This document shows positions 22,801-34,785 of a DNA stretch of 64,000 nt, in pieces. Numbering within the stretch: position 1 is the stretch's first letter; each line of letters opens with the position of its first letter. The notes under the pieces are model-generated. The model saw nothing but the letters and a program-made list of their open reading frames with translations, ran no database searches and was not told the origin of the DNA. Made by a program: the position numbers and the translations under genes. The DNA is from Apodospora peruviana (Eukaryota > Ascomycota > Sordariomycetes > Sordariales > Lasiosphaeriaceae). The stretch spans positions 2,728,001 through 2,792,000 of the forward strand of contig JAUEDM010000002.1 in assembly GCA_033439685.1 (NCBI GenBank), written 5' to 3'.

Positions 22801-24136
22801 GAGACCTCCTTCGATCCGCAGAACAACATGCGCAAGCTTGAGGAAACATGGGCCTCCCGCGCCGCCTGCAAGCAGCGCCGCGGTCGTGCGGGCCGTGTGC
22901 AGGAGGGCAAATGCTACAAGCTCTACACGCGCAACCTGGAACAGCAGATGGCCGAGCGTCCCGAGCCCGAGATCCGCCGGGTTCCGCTCGAGCAAATGTG
23001 TCTGTCGGTTAGGGCGATGGGCATCAAAGACGTGGGTCATTTCCTCTCGCGAGCGCCGACGCCGCCCGAGGCGACGGCCGTTGAGGGCGCCATCACTTTA
23101 CTAAGAAGAATGGGCGCACTGGATGGCGAAGAGCTAACCGCGCTGGGCCAGCAGCTCGCTCTTATCCCGGCCGATTTGCGCTGCGGCAAGCTGATGGTGT
23201 TTGGGTCCATCTTCGGGTGTCTCGACGACTGCGTCACCATCTCGGCGATTCTGAGTACTCGCAGCCCGTTCCTGTCGCCGCCAGACAAGCGAGACGAAGC
23301 GAAAGCGGCCAAGATGCGCTTCTCCCAGGGTGACGGTGATCTGTTGACTGACCTACGCGCCTTCCAGGAGTGGGACGCCATGATGCAAGATCGTGGAGTG
23401 CAACAACGAAGGGTGCGCTCGTTTTGCGACGAGAACTTTCTGTCGTTCAACACGCTGTCCGACATATCATCCACGCGCACGCAGTTCTACTCGGCGCTGT
23501 CGGAGATGGGTATCTACAGTGGTGCTGTGGGAGGAGGGACATCGTCGAGGGCGCTGCTGCGAGCGCTCACGGCGTCGGCATTCAGCCCGCAGATTGCGCG
23601 GATTCAGCTTCCCGACAAGAAGTTTGCTACGTCCGTCTCGGGCGCGGTCGAGCTGGACCCTGAGGCGAAAACGATCAGGTACTTCTCGCAGGAGAGCGGG
23701 CGGGTGTTTATACACCCCAGCAGCACGCTTTTCGATAGCCAGGGTTTCTTTAGCGGTGCGGCGTTCTTGTCGTATTTCACCAAGATGGCGACGAGTAAGA
23801 TTTTTGTGAGGGATTTGACTCGTAAGTTTCATCTCTTCTGTATTGAGCATATTGGTTTGGGACTGACTGTGAGGTTTTTGGGTAGCGTTCAATGCCTACA
23901 CGCTCTTACTGTTTTCGGGCGCGATCGAGCTGGACACGGCCGGGCGAGGGCTCGTCGTGGACGGCTGGCTACGCCTGCGCGGGTGGGCGCGCATTGGTGT
24001 GCTGGTCTCGAGACTCAGGGGCATTATTGATAAGATTATTGCGGAAAAGGTGGAGAACCCAGCGCTGGACTTGCAGAAGAACGAGGTTATCAGGACGGTG
24101 GTAAAGCTTATTGAATTGGATGGGCTTGATGCATAG
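19876..24136 (+). CDS. DExH-box RNA helicase, DHX29/DHX57-like (yeast YLR419W type)
   Basis: Predicted 1398-residue DEAH/RHA-family helicase, probably acting on RNA in translation or ribosome biogenesis. Exon 1 is 19876-23821 and exon 2 is 23886-24136 (donor GTAAGT). Domains in order: a Lys/Pro-rich N-tail; UBA-like repeats (about 317-430, including GFRQSHIEEAVEECKDREEALEWLL); an RWD domain (about 455-560); the helicase core with Walker A GETGSGKST (about 650), DEVH in place of DEAH (about 760), SATLD (about 792) and QRRGRAGR (about 1000); then HA2 and the OB-fold, completed by exon 2 (FNAYTLLLFSGAIEL). UBA plus RWD plus DExH is the signature of the YLR419W/ucp12/DHX57 group. Length fits (about 1300-1450). 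A Gly-rich linker (SGGSGGGGGGG) precedes the UBA region. Confidence 0.93.
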
Positions 24137-24503
24137 ATTTATTGGGGGCTCGGTTTGTGCGTGCACGGCATATACATAGATGGATGAGGTTTATTTATAT
24201 GCATTGATTAGACAGGTTTGATTAGGTTGGGGAGCATTTTGTATTTTGTATACCGGACATACGCCTGCGGTGGTCTATTGAGAGGTAAGATGCAAGGTAT
24301 GGTTTATAGATGAATAAAAAGGGGCGGTTGTTTGTTGTATGCTGGATATCGTTTTACGCATATTACACACTCTCGGTCTTAGTCTTCGCGTGATACATCA
24401 GTCAACGTCTACTTTGTACTCGAACACCCATATCGAAGTCAACATGAGGCAAAACTGGCTGTTATAACCGCCTGATCTACGTAATTGGTGACAACAAACG
24501 AAC
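24137..24503. terminator. Convergent 3' ends of helicase and GH78-like gene
   Basis: A 367-bp A/T-rich spacer between convergent genes, holding both 3' UTRs. Candidate AATAAA-like signals include ATGAATAAAAAG near 24309. No gene is present. Confidence 0.5.
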
Positions 24504-27402
24504 CTAAAGATCCTCACGTCCTCTTTTATTCTCAAGTTCATCCACGGTCCACCCCTCCGGCGGCGGCGTCTTGAAGTACTCGTTCATAACACTCCAGTCC
24601 ACAACCCCGGGCTCGCGGGACTCCATCTCAGGGGGTACAAACTCGTCGTCGAATCTCAGTTCTAACCCGAAGGAAGGCAGGTATACTGTCTCTCTGAACC
24701 ATTCCTCCTCCTCCTGGTCTACCTCATCCTTCTTTTGGGTTGACGGTGGTATCGAATACACAGCCGGCCGCCGCCTGCCCTTCCTGTTGTTGTCCATTTT
24801 GGTGCTGACGGTGGTCTCCGGTTCGTCCCACGTAACCCACCACCTGTTCTTACCGCTGGTGGTAACCCGGAAGACAGTCGTCGCGGGATGCTTCTCGACA
24901 TAATAATCGATATCAACGTTAGCGTCGGCGTCGGCGTCGCTGATATCACGTAACAGCCCGCCAAGATTGACAGTCACTTCTTCTACTCTTCCTGCTGTGG
25001 GAAGGGAAACAACAGCCAACTCCACAACGACACCTTTTCTCCCCTTTTTCATCCTTCTGCTCTGGGTTTTATCCTCCCCAATTCTATTTTCTTCATCAAT
25101 CCACTCCTCCACCACCCTCCAAATTTTAACCTCACTCGATCCATATCTCGTCGCAAAACCGCCCCTAACCCAGCCAAGCCACCGCGTCAACCTCGGATGA
25201 ACATGCCACGACCCTCCCCCCGGCCGGCTGACCTCAATGCCGGCAACCTCGGTCATCAAGACCGCCGTCGGCCCGCTCGCCCACCCGTGCGCGTGACTAT
25301 TCCTCGCCGCGCTCCAGTAGGCGGGATACTGCATGTCGCCGTCGACTCTGAAGCCTTCGGCCAGGGTACTGTTCGTAAAGCCCGGTCCGTCGAGCAGGTA
25401 TCCCCATTCGAGAAGCGCGAGTTCCACCGCGGCATCGATTTCTCCCGCAGCGCAGTGAGCGAGCAGCTCGAACCCGGACGCGAACGGCGAGATGACGTTG
25501 GGGAACTCGACGGCCGGAGCACCGAACCGGTTCCATCTCTTCCGCAGGCTGGAGGATATGTTGCGTGCGGACGGCACGCCTGACGGCAAATGACGGTGTG
25601 AGCGATGAGGAGATTTCGGTGAGACGAAGGGAAGATTGGATTGAGTCAAGTTGAGTTTGGAGATCAGAGCCCAGCTGTTGCCGTCTTGCGGGTCGACGTG
25701 GGCGTCGCCGTGGCAGGAGCGCGCGCCGATGTTGTCTGAGAAGAGGCCGGTCGACGGACAATAAAGTCGCGCGAGGCCGGTTTCGATTCGTTCCTGCGTG
25801 GCGGTCCAGGATTTGATTAGACTCGAGTAGTTGGTGTCAATGCTACAGGAGCTAGACGTGTTGTTGTCGACATGTCGCAGCCATGTCGCGAGGAGCTTGC
25901 TTTTCGTCAGGACGGCGTGCAGCATCGCGCTGGCTTCGAGGTTATGGCCTGTCATGCCCGGGCGCAGCCAGTCGGCGACGGACGAGACATGTAACAAATC
26001 CATCGTGTCAACCTTGGCGATGCTGACCTCCAGCGCGGCGAGGTACGCTGTCCAGCGCATGCGCAGCCAGTCGACGTCCTCGGTATACAGAAAGTAGTTG
26101 AAGGTGCCCAGGAGAGTGTGGAGATGATAAGTATCGCTGAACTCGCCCTGAAAGCCCATGGGCGGGCCGGCGTAGGGCAGCGAGCCGTCGCCATACTGAT
26201 GATGGTAGAGCGTGTCGAGGGCGTTGCGGACCGAGACCATGTCATAGGTCGAGACGGCGATGCCCGGCACGGCCATGTACATGTCGCCCGGCCAGACGAC
26301 GCGGTCGCGCTTGGCGCCGTCGGTGGTGACGGACGACCCGTTGGCAATGGTGAAGTTGGAGTACCACGACCCGACGGGCGAGTGGTTGTGGTCGATGGCG
26401 CGGTTGTAGTCGATCAGCGCCGACCCTTGGCGCGGGTCGATGGTCGACAGTTGCAGCGTCCACGCCCCGGCGTACCAGATGCGGTTCAGGAGGCTGCTGG
26501 AGCTGTAGAAGTAGCCCGTGTAGTTGCGTCCGTTGCCCGCCTGGGCCGGGTACGCGTTGCACACCACCCAGAGCGACCTGATCCTGACCCACGGCCGGCT
26601 GTACCTGGTGTCGTTGCCGAAGACGGTCTGTCCCACATGGTCTGCCGCATCATCCCAGATCTTTGCCCTCTTGGGGGGGTACGGCAGCGATACCGTGAAG
26701 TACTTGAACGCGCCCCGGACATATTGCGGGTCGACGCACACATGTCCGGTGTCGTTTCCCAGCTCCAGTGGCAAAGCCAGATCGCGCTCCTGTCTGTCCG
26801 TGGTGGCATCTGGTAGAGCTCCCGCATACCATGGCGATTCCGAGTATGCGAGGTACATGACGGGCTCGTCTGCGAGGGAATTGATATCGAAACAGATTCT
26901 GTGCCAAACATGGCCATTAGTGTCGGAACAAAGGAAAGTAGGGAAGAACTAACCTCCCACCAATATTCTCGTCGAACTCGACCGTCAACATGCCCCCTAC
27001 GCCAATCAACATCCCCTCCCCGCCATCATTGCCAACAACATCCAGATACTCCTGACCCTCCTCCACAAGCCTCCTTTCACTGCCATTCCGTAAAGGCTCA
27101 TCGGACCCAAGAGTACTCGAGGTCGAAACATTCCCCCTGACTTTATATATCCGCCTCGGCAACACTCTATCCTTGTCCTCCGGAGCCTTGATATACCTTT
27201 CCCACGGACCAGGCCAGTGCTTGATAGCATCACTTTCCTCAACAATCTTCCCACTAGCATGTTGTTGGTCTCGGTGGGCAACCACCCCAACTGGAACAAA
27301 CAGCAACAACCAAACGCAGCAGCCCAAAGCAACCATCTGCAGCCCAGCTCCGCCAACACTACTAGCCAGTCGTCGACGCCTTGCCGCCGTCATCGTCATC
27401 AT
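24504..27402 (-). CDS. Secreted GH78-like six-hairpin glycosidase (alpha-L-rhamnosidase family)
   Basis: Predicted 947-residue protein. Exon 1 is 27402-26954 and exon 2 is 26898-24504 (donor GTTAGT, acceptor CACAG); the join restores EFDENIGGR-ICFDINSL. The N-terminus has Arg residues followed by a hydrophobic stretch (LGCCVWLLLFVPVGVVA, about 27-43), a signal peptide or anchor. Family evidence is the (alpha/alpha)6 catalytic region: YFYSSSSLLNRIWYAGAWTL, DRVVWPGDMYMAVPGIAVS, GFQGEFSDTYHLHTLLGTFNYFL-type helices and VADWLRPGMTGHNLEASAML, all typical of fungal GH78-like proteins. Many NxS/T sites agree with secretion. It likely removes rhamnose or a similar sugar from plant polymers or glycosides; the exact substrate is not evident. 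The C-terminal 200 residues are beta-rich and include a charged low-complexity insert. Confidence 0.82.
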
Positions 27403-28880
27403 CTTATCGTTGTTCTTTGTTGTAGTCAAAACCGGCTGTTTGAGTTGGAATCCAAGAAAGATGACCACGCAAAGACGCAAAAGATCGCGTGATCCAACTA
27501 GGTAGGTATCTACGTAATTAAACGTGATACTGTGTACTGTTGATTCGCCAGTTGGTTGGTTGGTTGAAATGACAAACAAAGAGTTGTACAAAATTGCTGA
27601 AACTAAGTCGAACAAAGGGAAAAAAGAAAAAGCGTAGGCCTAGGATCAGTTCACGGCCCGTCTTCGTTGCAGCATACCACACCTAGGTACCTACAACGGA
27701 CTTGATCCAACCAGACCAGAATCAGCAAACGGACTACTGTACCAAACAAAAAAAGGGTCCCCAGAAAAGGTGGGAAGGGGTAAAATGGTGAAGGTGAACG
27801 CATCCGGCGACTTCGCCTTCGAAATTATAAGTTAGTTGGGGGACGTGGAGGTGCTTGGGGGTGCAATGCGTGACAGTGATTCGATTCACACCGAAAGAAC
27901 GCCTTGCCATACCTTGATACCTTACGTACCTGTATGTAGCTGAGGTTGGACGAGGCCTTGTCCGAACCCCGCACCTCTCACCTCACCGCAGAGCAAGTCC
28001 TCGATTAGACAGGTGCTCCTTGTTATATCCAGCCCTGCCAGCTCATTGTCTAACCAAGTCGTACAATAAGATACAATACCTGCATTCTTCGCATATCTGT
28101 ACTGTAACTGGGCCAAGTCGTCTGCCGTGTTGTCTGCCAGCCATAGTCCTAACGCTATGGTAAGACCGATCATTTGATTATTGAATATAAGCTCACTGGA
28201 CTGTCTCGTTGCATCTTGCCCTTAGGGATACTTTTTTGATTTTCTTTTGCGTGTGTTGTAAAGAGCTAGCTAGCCTGAGGGTACTAAGCACTGGCTGCAC
28301 CTGTCACTCAGCTCCCAGTCCTGGAACCCATATACTGTCGCCAACCACTTGGTCGTGACGAGTAACCAAAGACTATGACAATCGACCACAAATTCGGTCT
28401 TACAATCATGCACTAGCAATGATAGTCCGAGTCGATTCATCCCACGCCGCCGCCGACTCCGGCCCCGTCCTTCTCCTCGGAGCCGCTCCCACCGGTGCAT
28501 GGCAGGGGCAAAAGCACTACTGCCTGCTATTTCGCTAGGGTTGGAGCTATCAAGCTACCATTCAGACCCTTTACATGTGCATCCGTCATATTATGCAAGC
28601 GTCTCTCATCAGGCTGGAGCTTTCAAGCAACCAAGTGACCTGGTATCTCTCTCCGTCTCTATGCTTCTCCTTCCGTCGGTTGTCACTGAAAACAAAATTA
28701 ATAATAACGCCTCTGCGGGGATGTGTTGTGGGGGGGGGGGAGGGTTTGGGTAGGGAGTTGAGGTCGTGTCAACCGAGAGCATAGCTGGGCCGTATCCGTG
28801 TCTCATCTCTCGGGGGATGATGGCCATGGAAGGGTTGGAGGGTGTTCTCATTCCCATATATGTAGCCCAATGTCGATGTT
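27403..28880. other. Intergenic 1.5 kb: GH78-like promoter and importin-alpha 3' flank
   Basis: No gene is supported. It contains TAGGTA/TACCTA motifs (27498-27512, 27681-27694), a G11 run at 28730-28740 and short frames without family features. Confidence 0.5.
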
Positions 28881-30861
28881 TTACATATCCATAGACTCGG
28901 AGCCATTAGCACCGAAGTTGAATCCGGCTTGTTGAGCACCGTTAGCACCGAAGCCAAACTGCTGAGGCTGGCCCATGTTCTCGTCGGCATTCTCCTCATC
29001 ATCTGAGAAATACTTCTCGATGATGTTGTAGGCCTTCATGTAGATCTCTTCGTTGGCATTCGTTTGACAGTCGTGGATCTTTTCCATACCACCGCACTCC
29101 TCAATGAAGAGAGCATATCGGTTGATGGAGTCGGGGCCGTCACCGGCAGCCTGCTTGTCAAGATCGCCCACCTTGAGGATGTTCTCCAAGCCATCAAGCG
29201 CAACTTGGATGATCTTGTTGTCCGGGCATGCAAGGAGGTCGCACAGCGGTTTGATGCAGCCTTGGCCAACCAGGTACCGAATCTGCTCGGGCTTCTGGAG
29301 ACCGCCTGACGTGGCGTTGCTGATGGCCCAACACGCCTCCTTGCGGGTCTTAAGGTCGCCATTGGAGAGCAGGTGGATCAAGGGAGGGATAATATTGGCA
29401 TCAATCACAGACTGTATCTGTGCCGAGTTGCCAGCGGTGATGTTGGAAATTGTCCAGCAAGCCTCTTTACGAATGCCGTCCTTGTTAGAGCTCAATAGCG
29501 AAAGGAGGCAGGGCAGAGCACCACTGTTGATGATGACCTGCGTTTGCACATCATCGCCAGTGACAATGTTACCGACCGACCTGAGAGCAGGCGTCTGGAC
29601 TGAGGTAGAAGCATGCATGAGCAGCTCCACTAGACGGCGCGGGATGCTGGCATCAATCACAGCCTGGATTTTATCGTTGGACCCATCAGACAGGTACGAG
29701 ATAGCCCAGCAGGCATCAATCAAAACCTCATCGTCCAGCGAGTACACGAGCTTTGCCAGCACTGGAAGGGCAGGGGAAATCTGCAGTGCGTTAGCAGCTG
29801 TATCATCCTGAGACTCCGCATCCTGCTCTTCGTGACTTACTGTGTTCCAGTCGGGCTGCGGCGTTTTGCCCCGGCAAAAGTTGCTCAAAGTCCATGTAGC
29901 ATTCCTGAGCATGCTAAGTTTGCGGCTATCTCCTAGGAGAACCAGCAAAGGACGGAGAGCACCCTGGCTTAACACATAGTCGCGGCACTGGGGGCTGTCG
30001 CCAGCAATATTGCCCAAAGCCCAAACAGCCTGCTCACGAACATCCGGTTCAGGGCTTCCAAGAAGCTCAACGAAGATCGGCACGGCACCGGCCTCGATGA
30101 CGACTTGAGTCTGAGTAGCGGAGCCAGATGCGATATTGGTTAGAGCCCAGGCAGCCTCGAACTGCACAAGGGTATGTGGGGAGCGAAGGAACTCGACAAA
30201 GCGACCAACGACGCCGGTCTTGATAACCTCCTCGATGGGGGGGTTACGTTCCTTGGAGAGGAGCTTTCTGAACTTGGTGGTAGCCTGGATCTGAGAATCT
30301 ATCTGGTCCGAAAAGACACCAGCGACCATCTGCGGGAGATCCTCATTGAGCTATTTCTCCATTAGTACAATGCTGCAAAAGCGCGATGATGGACAAAGGG
30401 CAATGATATCAGCTAGAGCACGAACGGCGAGCCGACGACAACCGTCGGTTTATTCATGTCGCCAGAAAGCTGCACTATTGCCAAGATTCTGGACGTAGTG
30501 CTGCCATCATGGTCTGCAAAGTATCGGCGGGGTACAGGTGGAGTGCCAGATACAAAATCTCAGGTGTTTGAAAAAGCAAATAAGGGATAGGGGTATGCAT
30601 TGCCAGGGCTTTCGAGGAATAACATACCTGGGACTCAGTAGGAGGGTTTTCATCGTCGCTGTCGGGCGCGGCACCCAGAGAAGCACCAGGGCGCTGGTCG
30701 CCTGTGCCAATACCACGGCGCTTGGCGAGGTTCTCCTCACGCTTAGCCTTTCGGATCTCTACCTGCTGCTCCTCGCGGCGGCGTCGCAGTTCCTCGGGCT
30801 TGAACGTGTTCTTGGCCTTGAACTGAGTGCGGCGATGTTCGGGGATGTATCGGTCCGCCAT
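28881..30861 (-). CDS. SRP1: Importin alpha (karyopherin alpha, Srp1/Kap60)
   Basis: Predicted 547-residue nuclear import adaptor that binds classical NLS cargo and importin beta. Exons are 30861-30628, 30350-29841 and 29780-28881. The N-terminus is the importin-beta-binding domain (RRTQFKAKNTFKPEELRRRR, then AKREENLAKRR). Ten armadillo repeats follow, with the NLS-binding Trp/Asn ladder visible (QAVWALGNIAGDSPQCRDYV, LRNATWTLSNFCRGK, DACWAISYLSDG, KEACWTISNITAG, KEACWAISNATSGG). The C-terminal acidic segment (YFSDDEE) and a Gly/Phe-rich tail complete it. The second intron is 60 nt, a multiple of three without stops; it is called an intron because of GTAAGT, GCTAAC and CTGCAG and because its removal restores QPDWNTISPALPVL. 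It diverges from Pot1. Confidence 0.96.
29781..29840 (-). other. In-frame, stop-free 60-nt intron in importin alpha
   Basis: Donor GTAAGT, branch GCTAAC and acceptor CTGCAG. Retention would insert 20 polar residues between armadillo repeats without breaking the frame. Confidence 0.88.
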
Positions 30862-31719
30862 GGTTGCGGTCGCAAGATGGACAAGGGATAAATCGGCGGA
30901 ATTGGCAATCGGAGGGGCTCGAGGCAACTCGAAAGTGGATGCGCGGTCAAGACAGCGCGAGAGCCTCGGGCGAAATTCTGTGCTCTTTAAAGCAAACACA
31001 CGAGACAGCCCTGGTCGGAGCAAAGGAAGCGCAGATTGACCGGGTTGTTTGCCTGTATAAGAAGAGGCGGTTGAAATGAGACGTGTGGTGCTTGGGAGAA
31101 TGTTGTGGGTTTGGTTGTTTAGTTGATGAAAGAATTTGGGGATGCAGTAGAAATGGGAAATGAAATAAATGGAGGGCCTCTTGTCCTCTTTTGCGCCAGG
31201 CAAAGTTCGCCAATCCACCCCACAGGCCGACCCACTGCCCCATTCCTGTCTACTGTACTGTACGGATTACGGTGAATGGAGTCAGCCAGAACAGCTGATG
31301 GGTGGCTGGCTGCCTGAGGCCAAAAGCCCTACCTCCCCTTCCGCGGTGCATCCAATCCTGTTATCCACATCCACGCGGTTCGTGCTCGCCCACGCTGCCC
31401 CACGTCGAACAACAATTTTAACCCCTCCGTGCACCAGGGTTCCAAGCACAGACCACCATGCCCCTCGACCTCCCGTCCACAGTGTGCCATGCGGTGCACA
31501 TGGCGTCGTGGCGGAATGGCGCCACAGCTCCGCGGCCCCATTCCGAGAGACGCGTCGAGTCCTCAAACAAATGCGTTAATGGCCACCCCAATCTCAAACC
31601 TGGCCAACAACATCTGATAACTGCAAGCCAGGCCACCTCAATCCGGCCATAGAATCTCCTTTGACGGGCTGAATACAGACTCTGAAAAACAATCCGAAGT
31701 CGCAAAAATAGTCGCAAAA
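30862..31719. promoter_or_regulatory. Bidirectional promoter importin alpha / Pot1 with MCB box
   Basis: An 858-bp spacer between divergent start codons. The palindrome GACGCGTC (31549-31556), an MCB/MBF-type site, lies 165 bp upstream of the Pot1 ATG. No coding frame is supported. Confidence 0.55.
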
Positions 31720-33920
31720 ATGAGGCGAGTCGGGTCCGGTTCCTGGACACCGGCGAAGTCCCGCAGTCCCTCCCTCCCAGCCGACTTCATGGAAATCAAG
31801 AGCGTCCTGGATGAGGAAGGCTCAGTTGGGAATATGGTTAACGTTGTTGGGTTAATCAAGGACTGCCGGCTTCCAATGCCTACCAGGAAAACAGGTAAGC
31901 TACTTGACCCATGCTGAGCACGGCTTCGTCTGACACTACAGTTAGATTACAAATGCACTTTAACCTTCTACGACATTTCAACGCAAGAGGAAGGTAAATC
32001 CATCGACCTTGTCATCTTCCGCCCAGAAGCCGAGATGCCCCAAGTTGCAGCCAGGGACGTTGTCATGATCTTCAACGCGAAAGTAAGCTCCGCCGCACTC
32101 TTCCTATCGCCTTGCTCCGCTCATCGTCTCTTAAGGTCCAAAGGTACAGGACTGAGATTTCTCTCATTTCCAATTGGCATACTTTGATCTATGTCTATAC
32201 AGCCGAGAAAATACCGAAGCCGCCTACATCTGCGCAGCGTGCTCTATTACCCGATCCCAAAGAGAAAGGGTCGGGGCCACTGGGAAACGACCACCATTGT
32301 TATGTCTCACATTTTTATCATACCATCGACAAGGAGCACGCTCCAGATGTTGAGGAATTCAATGAAAGAGCATCCATGTCCATGAACTTCAGGGAAAAGT
32401 TCAGTCTCCTCAAAGACGTCGAAGAACACAAAATTTACGACTTGATCGTTCACGTGGTACGCCAACCCTGGGATACCACCCTCGGCACAGTGACCTTGTA
32501 TGTCTCCGACTACACCAAGAACGAGGGCTTTTTCAACCACACTCCGGAGGCTGTCGAGGACTTTGTCCACCCTTACGATGACACATCCACAAGCCCCGGT
32601 GTCTCCAAGAAGGGTTGGGTTGGTCCTTATGGGAAACAAGCCCTCCAGATCACCTGCTGGGGGCCACATGCCTCGTTTATCATGTCCGATGTCGCGATCG
32701 GGCAATGGGTGTTTCTGCGCAACGTTCAGATTAAATGTGGTAGAGATGGCCAGAACCTCGAAGGCTTTCTACGCGAGGACCGCGGCGCCTTTGCGGATAA
32801 AGTCAACGTGGACGTCCTGGAGATAAGCAATAGCGAAGCGATGGACCCACGCTTCAAGGACGCGCTCCGCCGCTGGCGTGACTACACTAAGCAGAACAGA
32901 AAAGACAAAAAAGAGTTGAAGGGGATAGGATCTACCGACTCAGATAAGAAAGGGGCGAAACGTAAAGCTGGGGACTCCCCCGCAGAACAACCGAAAACAA
33001 AGCTGAGCTCCAGGGAGCAACGCAAACTGAAGCGTGCTGCTCTGGAAAAGGAATACGAGCAGCGGCGTCTGGAAAAAGAGAAACAGCTCTGTCTCAACGA
33101 CCTAGTGAAGTGCGAAGACCACGCGCACCCGCTCTCAACTATCGAATCTATCCTCGAGCCACTTTACTACGAGACCACCATAGATAGCGAGGAAGTGAGT
33201 CTTCCAATACCTTTTTCATGCACCAAGTACCGGGCACAAGTACGCGTGGTCGACTTCTTCCCGCGCAAGCTCGAAGACTTCGCCCGCAGCCGGAAATCTT
33301 CCGTCTTGGACGACATTCTGTCCGATGACGGCAACGGTGACGATAGCAGCAGCAGCAGCAGCAGCAGCGATTCTGACGATGAGTCCGGTGGCGCCGATGA
33401 CGGACATGAACTGGTATGGGAGTGGCGCTTTGCCCTGCGGCTGGAAGACGGGGCCGCCCCAAAGAAGGGAGGACCCAAGCATAGGGTCTGGGTACTCGTT
33501 GACAACCCGGACGGGCAGTGTCTGACGGGTCTGAACGCCTGCAATCTCTTCGAAGACCAAGAGACCCTGGCTTCTCTGCGAGAGCGCTTGTTCACGCTCT
33601 GGGGCAATCTAGAGGAACACAAAGCGAGCAAGGCTCCCAAGGAACTACCGTCTGCAGGTGCGAAGGGTAGCAGAAAACGCGAGTTTGTGCAGCTGGAGAA
33701 GCCGGCGCTCGATAGCTCAGACGGCGAGGATAACGCGGACAAGGGGGACAAGGGGACCGCCAAGGAGGAGGGCCTGTCAAACAAGCCGTTTACGTGCTGT
33801 ATTAAGCAGTATGGTGTTCGGATCAAGGACGGCCAGAGTCTCCCTGGCGCCAACGAGGACGAGAATGTGGGGTTCAAGAGGGTATTTGGGTTATTTGGAA
33901 CAATGATATCCGTTCGTTAA
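31720..33920 (+). CDS. POT1: Protection of telomeres protein 1 (Pot1), single-stranded telomeric DNA-binding protein
   Basis: Predicted 698-residue shelterin subunit that binds G-rich telomeric overhangs and limits telomerase and DNA-damage signalling. Exons are 31720-31894, 31946-32082 and 32136-33920; joins give RKTGDYKC and FNAKVQRY in frame. The N-terminal Telo_bind OB fold (about 18-150) shows VNVVGLIKDCRLPMPTRKTG, YKCTLTFYDIS, DLVIFRPEAEMPQV and ISNWHTLIYVYTA. A second OB-type domain follows (HKIYDLIVHVVRQPW to WVFLRNVQIKCGRDG). After a Lys-rich coiled linker comes a C-terminal region carrying a Ser run (about 508-515, from an AGC repeat at 33346-33367) and an acidic insert. The first acceptor (CAGTTAG) was chosen over CAG because only it keeps frame. 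The start is the first in-frame Met. Confidence 0.9.
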
Positions 33921-34785
33921 GGTGGCATTGGTTGGGAATGGGTACGGCACGAACAGTAGAGTTAAAGCCTGTATATAGAGATATGATACCACGGCGTTTA
34001 TCTATTTATTTCATTGGTTGGAGTATTGTGGACTTACTTTGGATTGATTATAAAGGTCTGTAGTATAATCAGCAGCAAGTTCCCATGCCGAGAACCAAGC
34101 CTGTTTACCTACGTTGGTACCAGGATGGGTAGAATAGCAGTGAACGGATCAAACCCATAATGACCGACAGGTATCCGTAGATGATAAACCACCAGGAATC
34201 CTTTACTAATTTATAGGGGGGACGACAGGGGACGAAAGAGCTTCACAACGATATACTTGGACCAAATGACCGAATAAGTAATAGTAGTACACCATCAAGA
34301 AGGCAGGCACAAGCAGAATGGATCACAAAAGAACAAAACCGCAAGTACCTAAGGTAGCTAAGCACTGCAAGTAACTTGAGTAACTTCAGAATCGATCCGC
34401 CATCAGATATTAACAATAGACAAAAGGAGAAATACCAACAAATAATAGACGAGAAGAAGAAAAAAAAGCATGGAAGCATGAAACCACCAGACGCCCCGCC
34501 GGCCGCCAGGAATTTTTTTTTCAGGTCGTAAAACAAACAAATCAAGTCAGTCAACCCGCCAAACGTAGGTAGGCGTAAAATAACAGGAAAGGGTGAAAAA
34601 AGAACGGGGACAGAAACGAGATATTCTTCTCCAGCCAGCTTGTAGGTAGTTCGGTGTCAAATACAAACTACACCACAGGACACACCAAGCCAACCACCCA
34701 TCAGAACCACAAACTGCCTCCGTCCTCAAACAAAAGGGAGAAAAGCGACAATTATAAATCCTACACCATCAGCACCCAAACCTCT
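33921..34785. terminator. Convergent 3' region of Pot1 and Scc3
   Basis: An 865-bp A/T-richer spacer between convergent genes, presumably two 3' UTRs. It includes TAGGTA motifs near 34565 and 34641. No gene is supported. Confidence 0.5.

Noticed and set aside
31493..31550. tRNA-like GTGGCGGAATGGCGC segment
   Set aside because: Resembles the start of a tRNA-Leu/Ser D arm, but no matching anticodon arm, T arm or acceptor pairing follows.
33196..33228. Possible intron in Pot1 beginning GTGAGT after TIDSEE
   Set aside because: The intron would be only about 35-42 nt, shorter than any other here, and the frame reads through without it.
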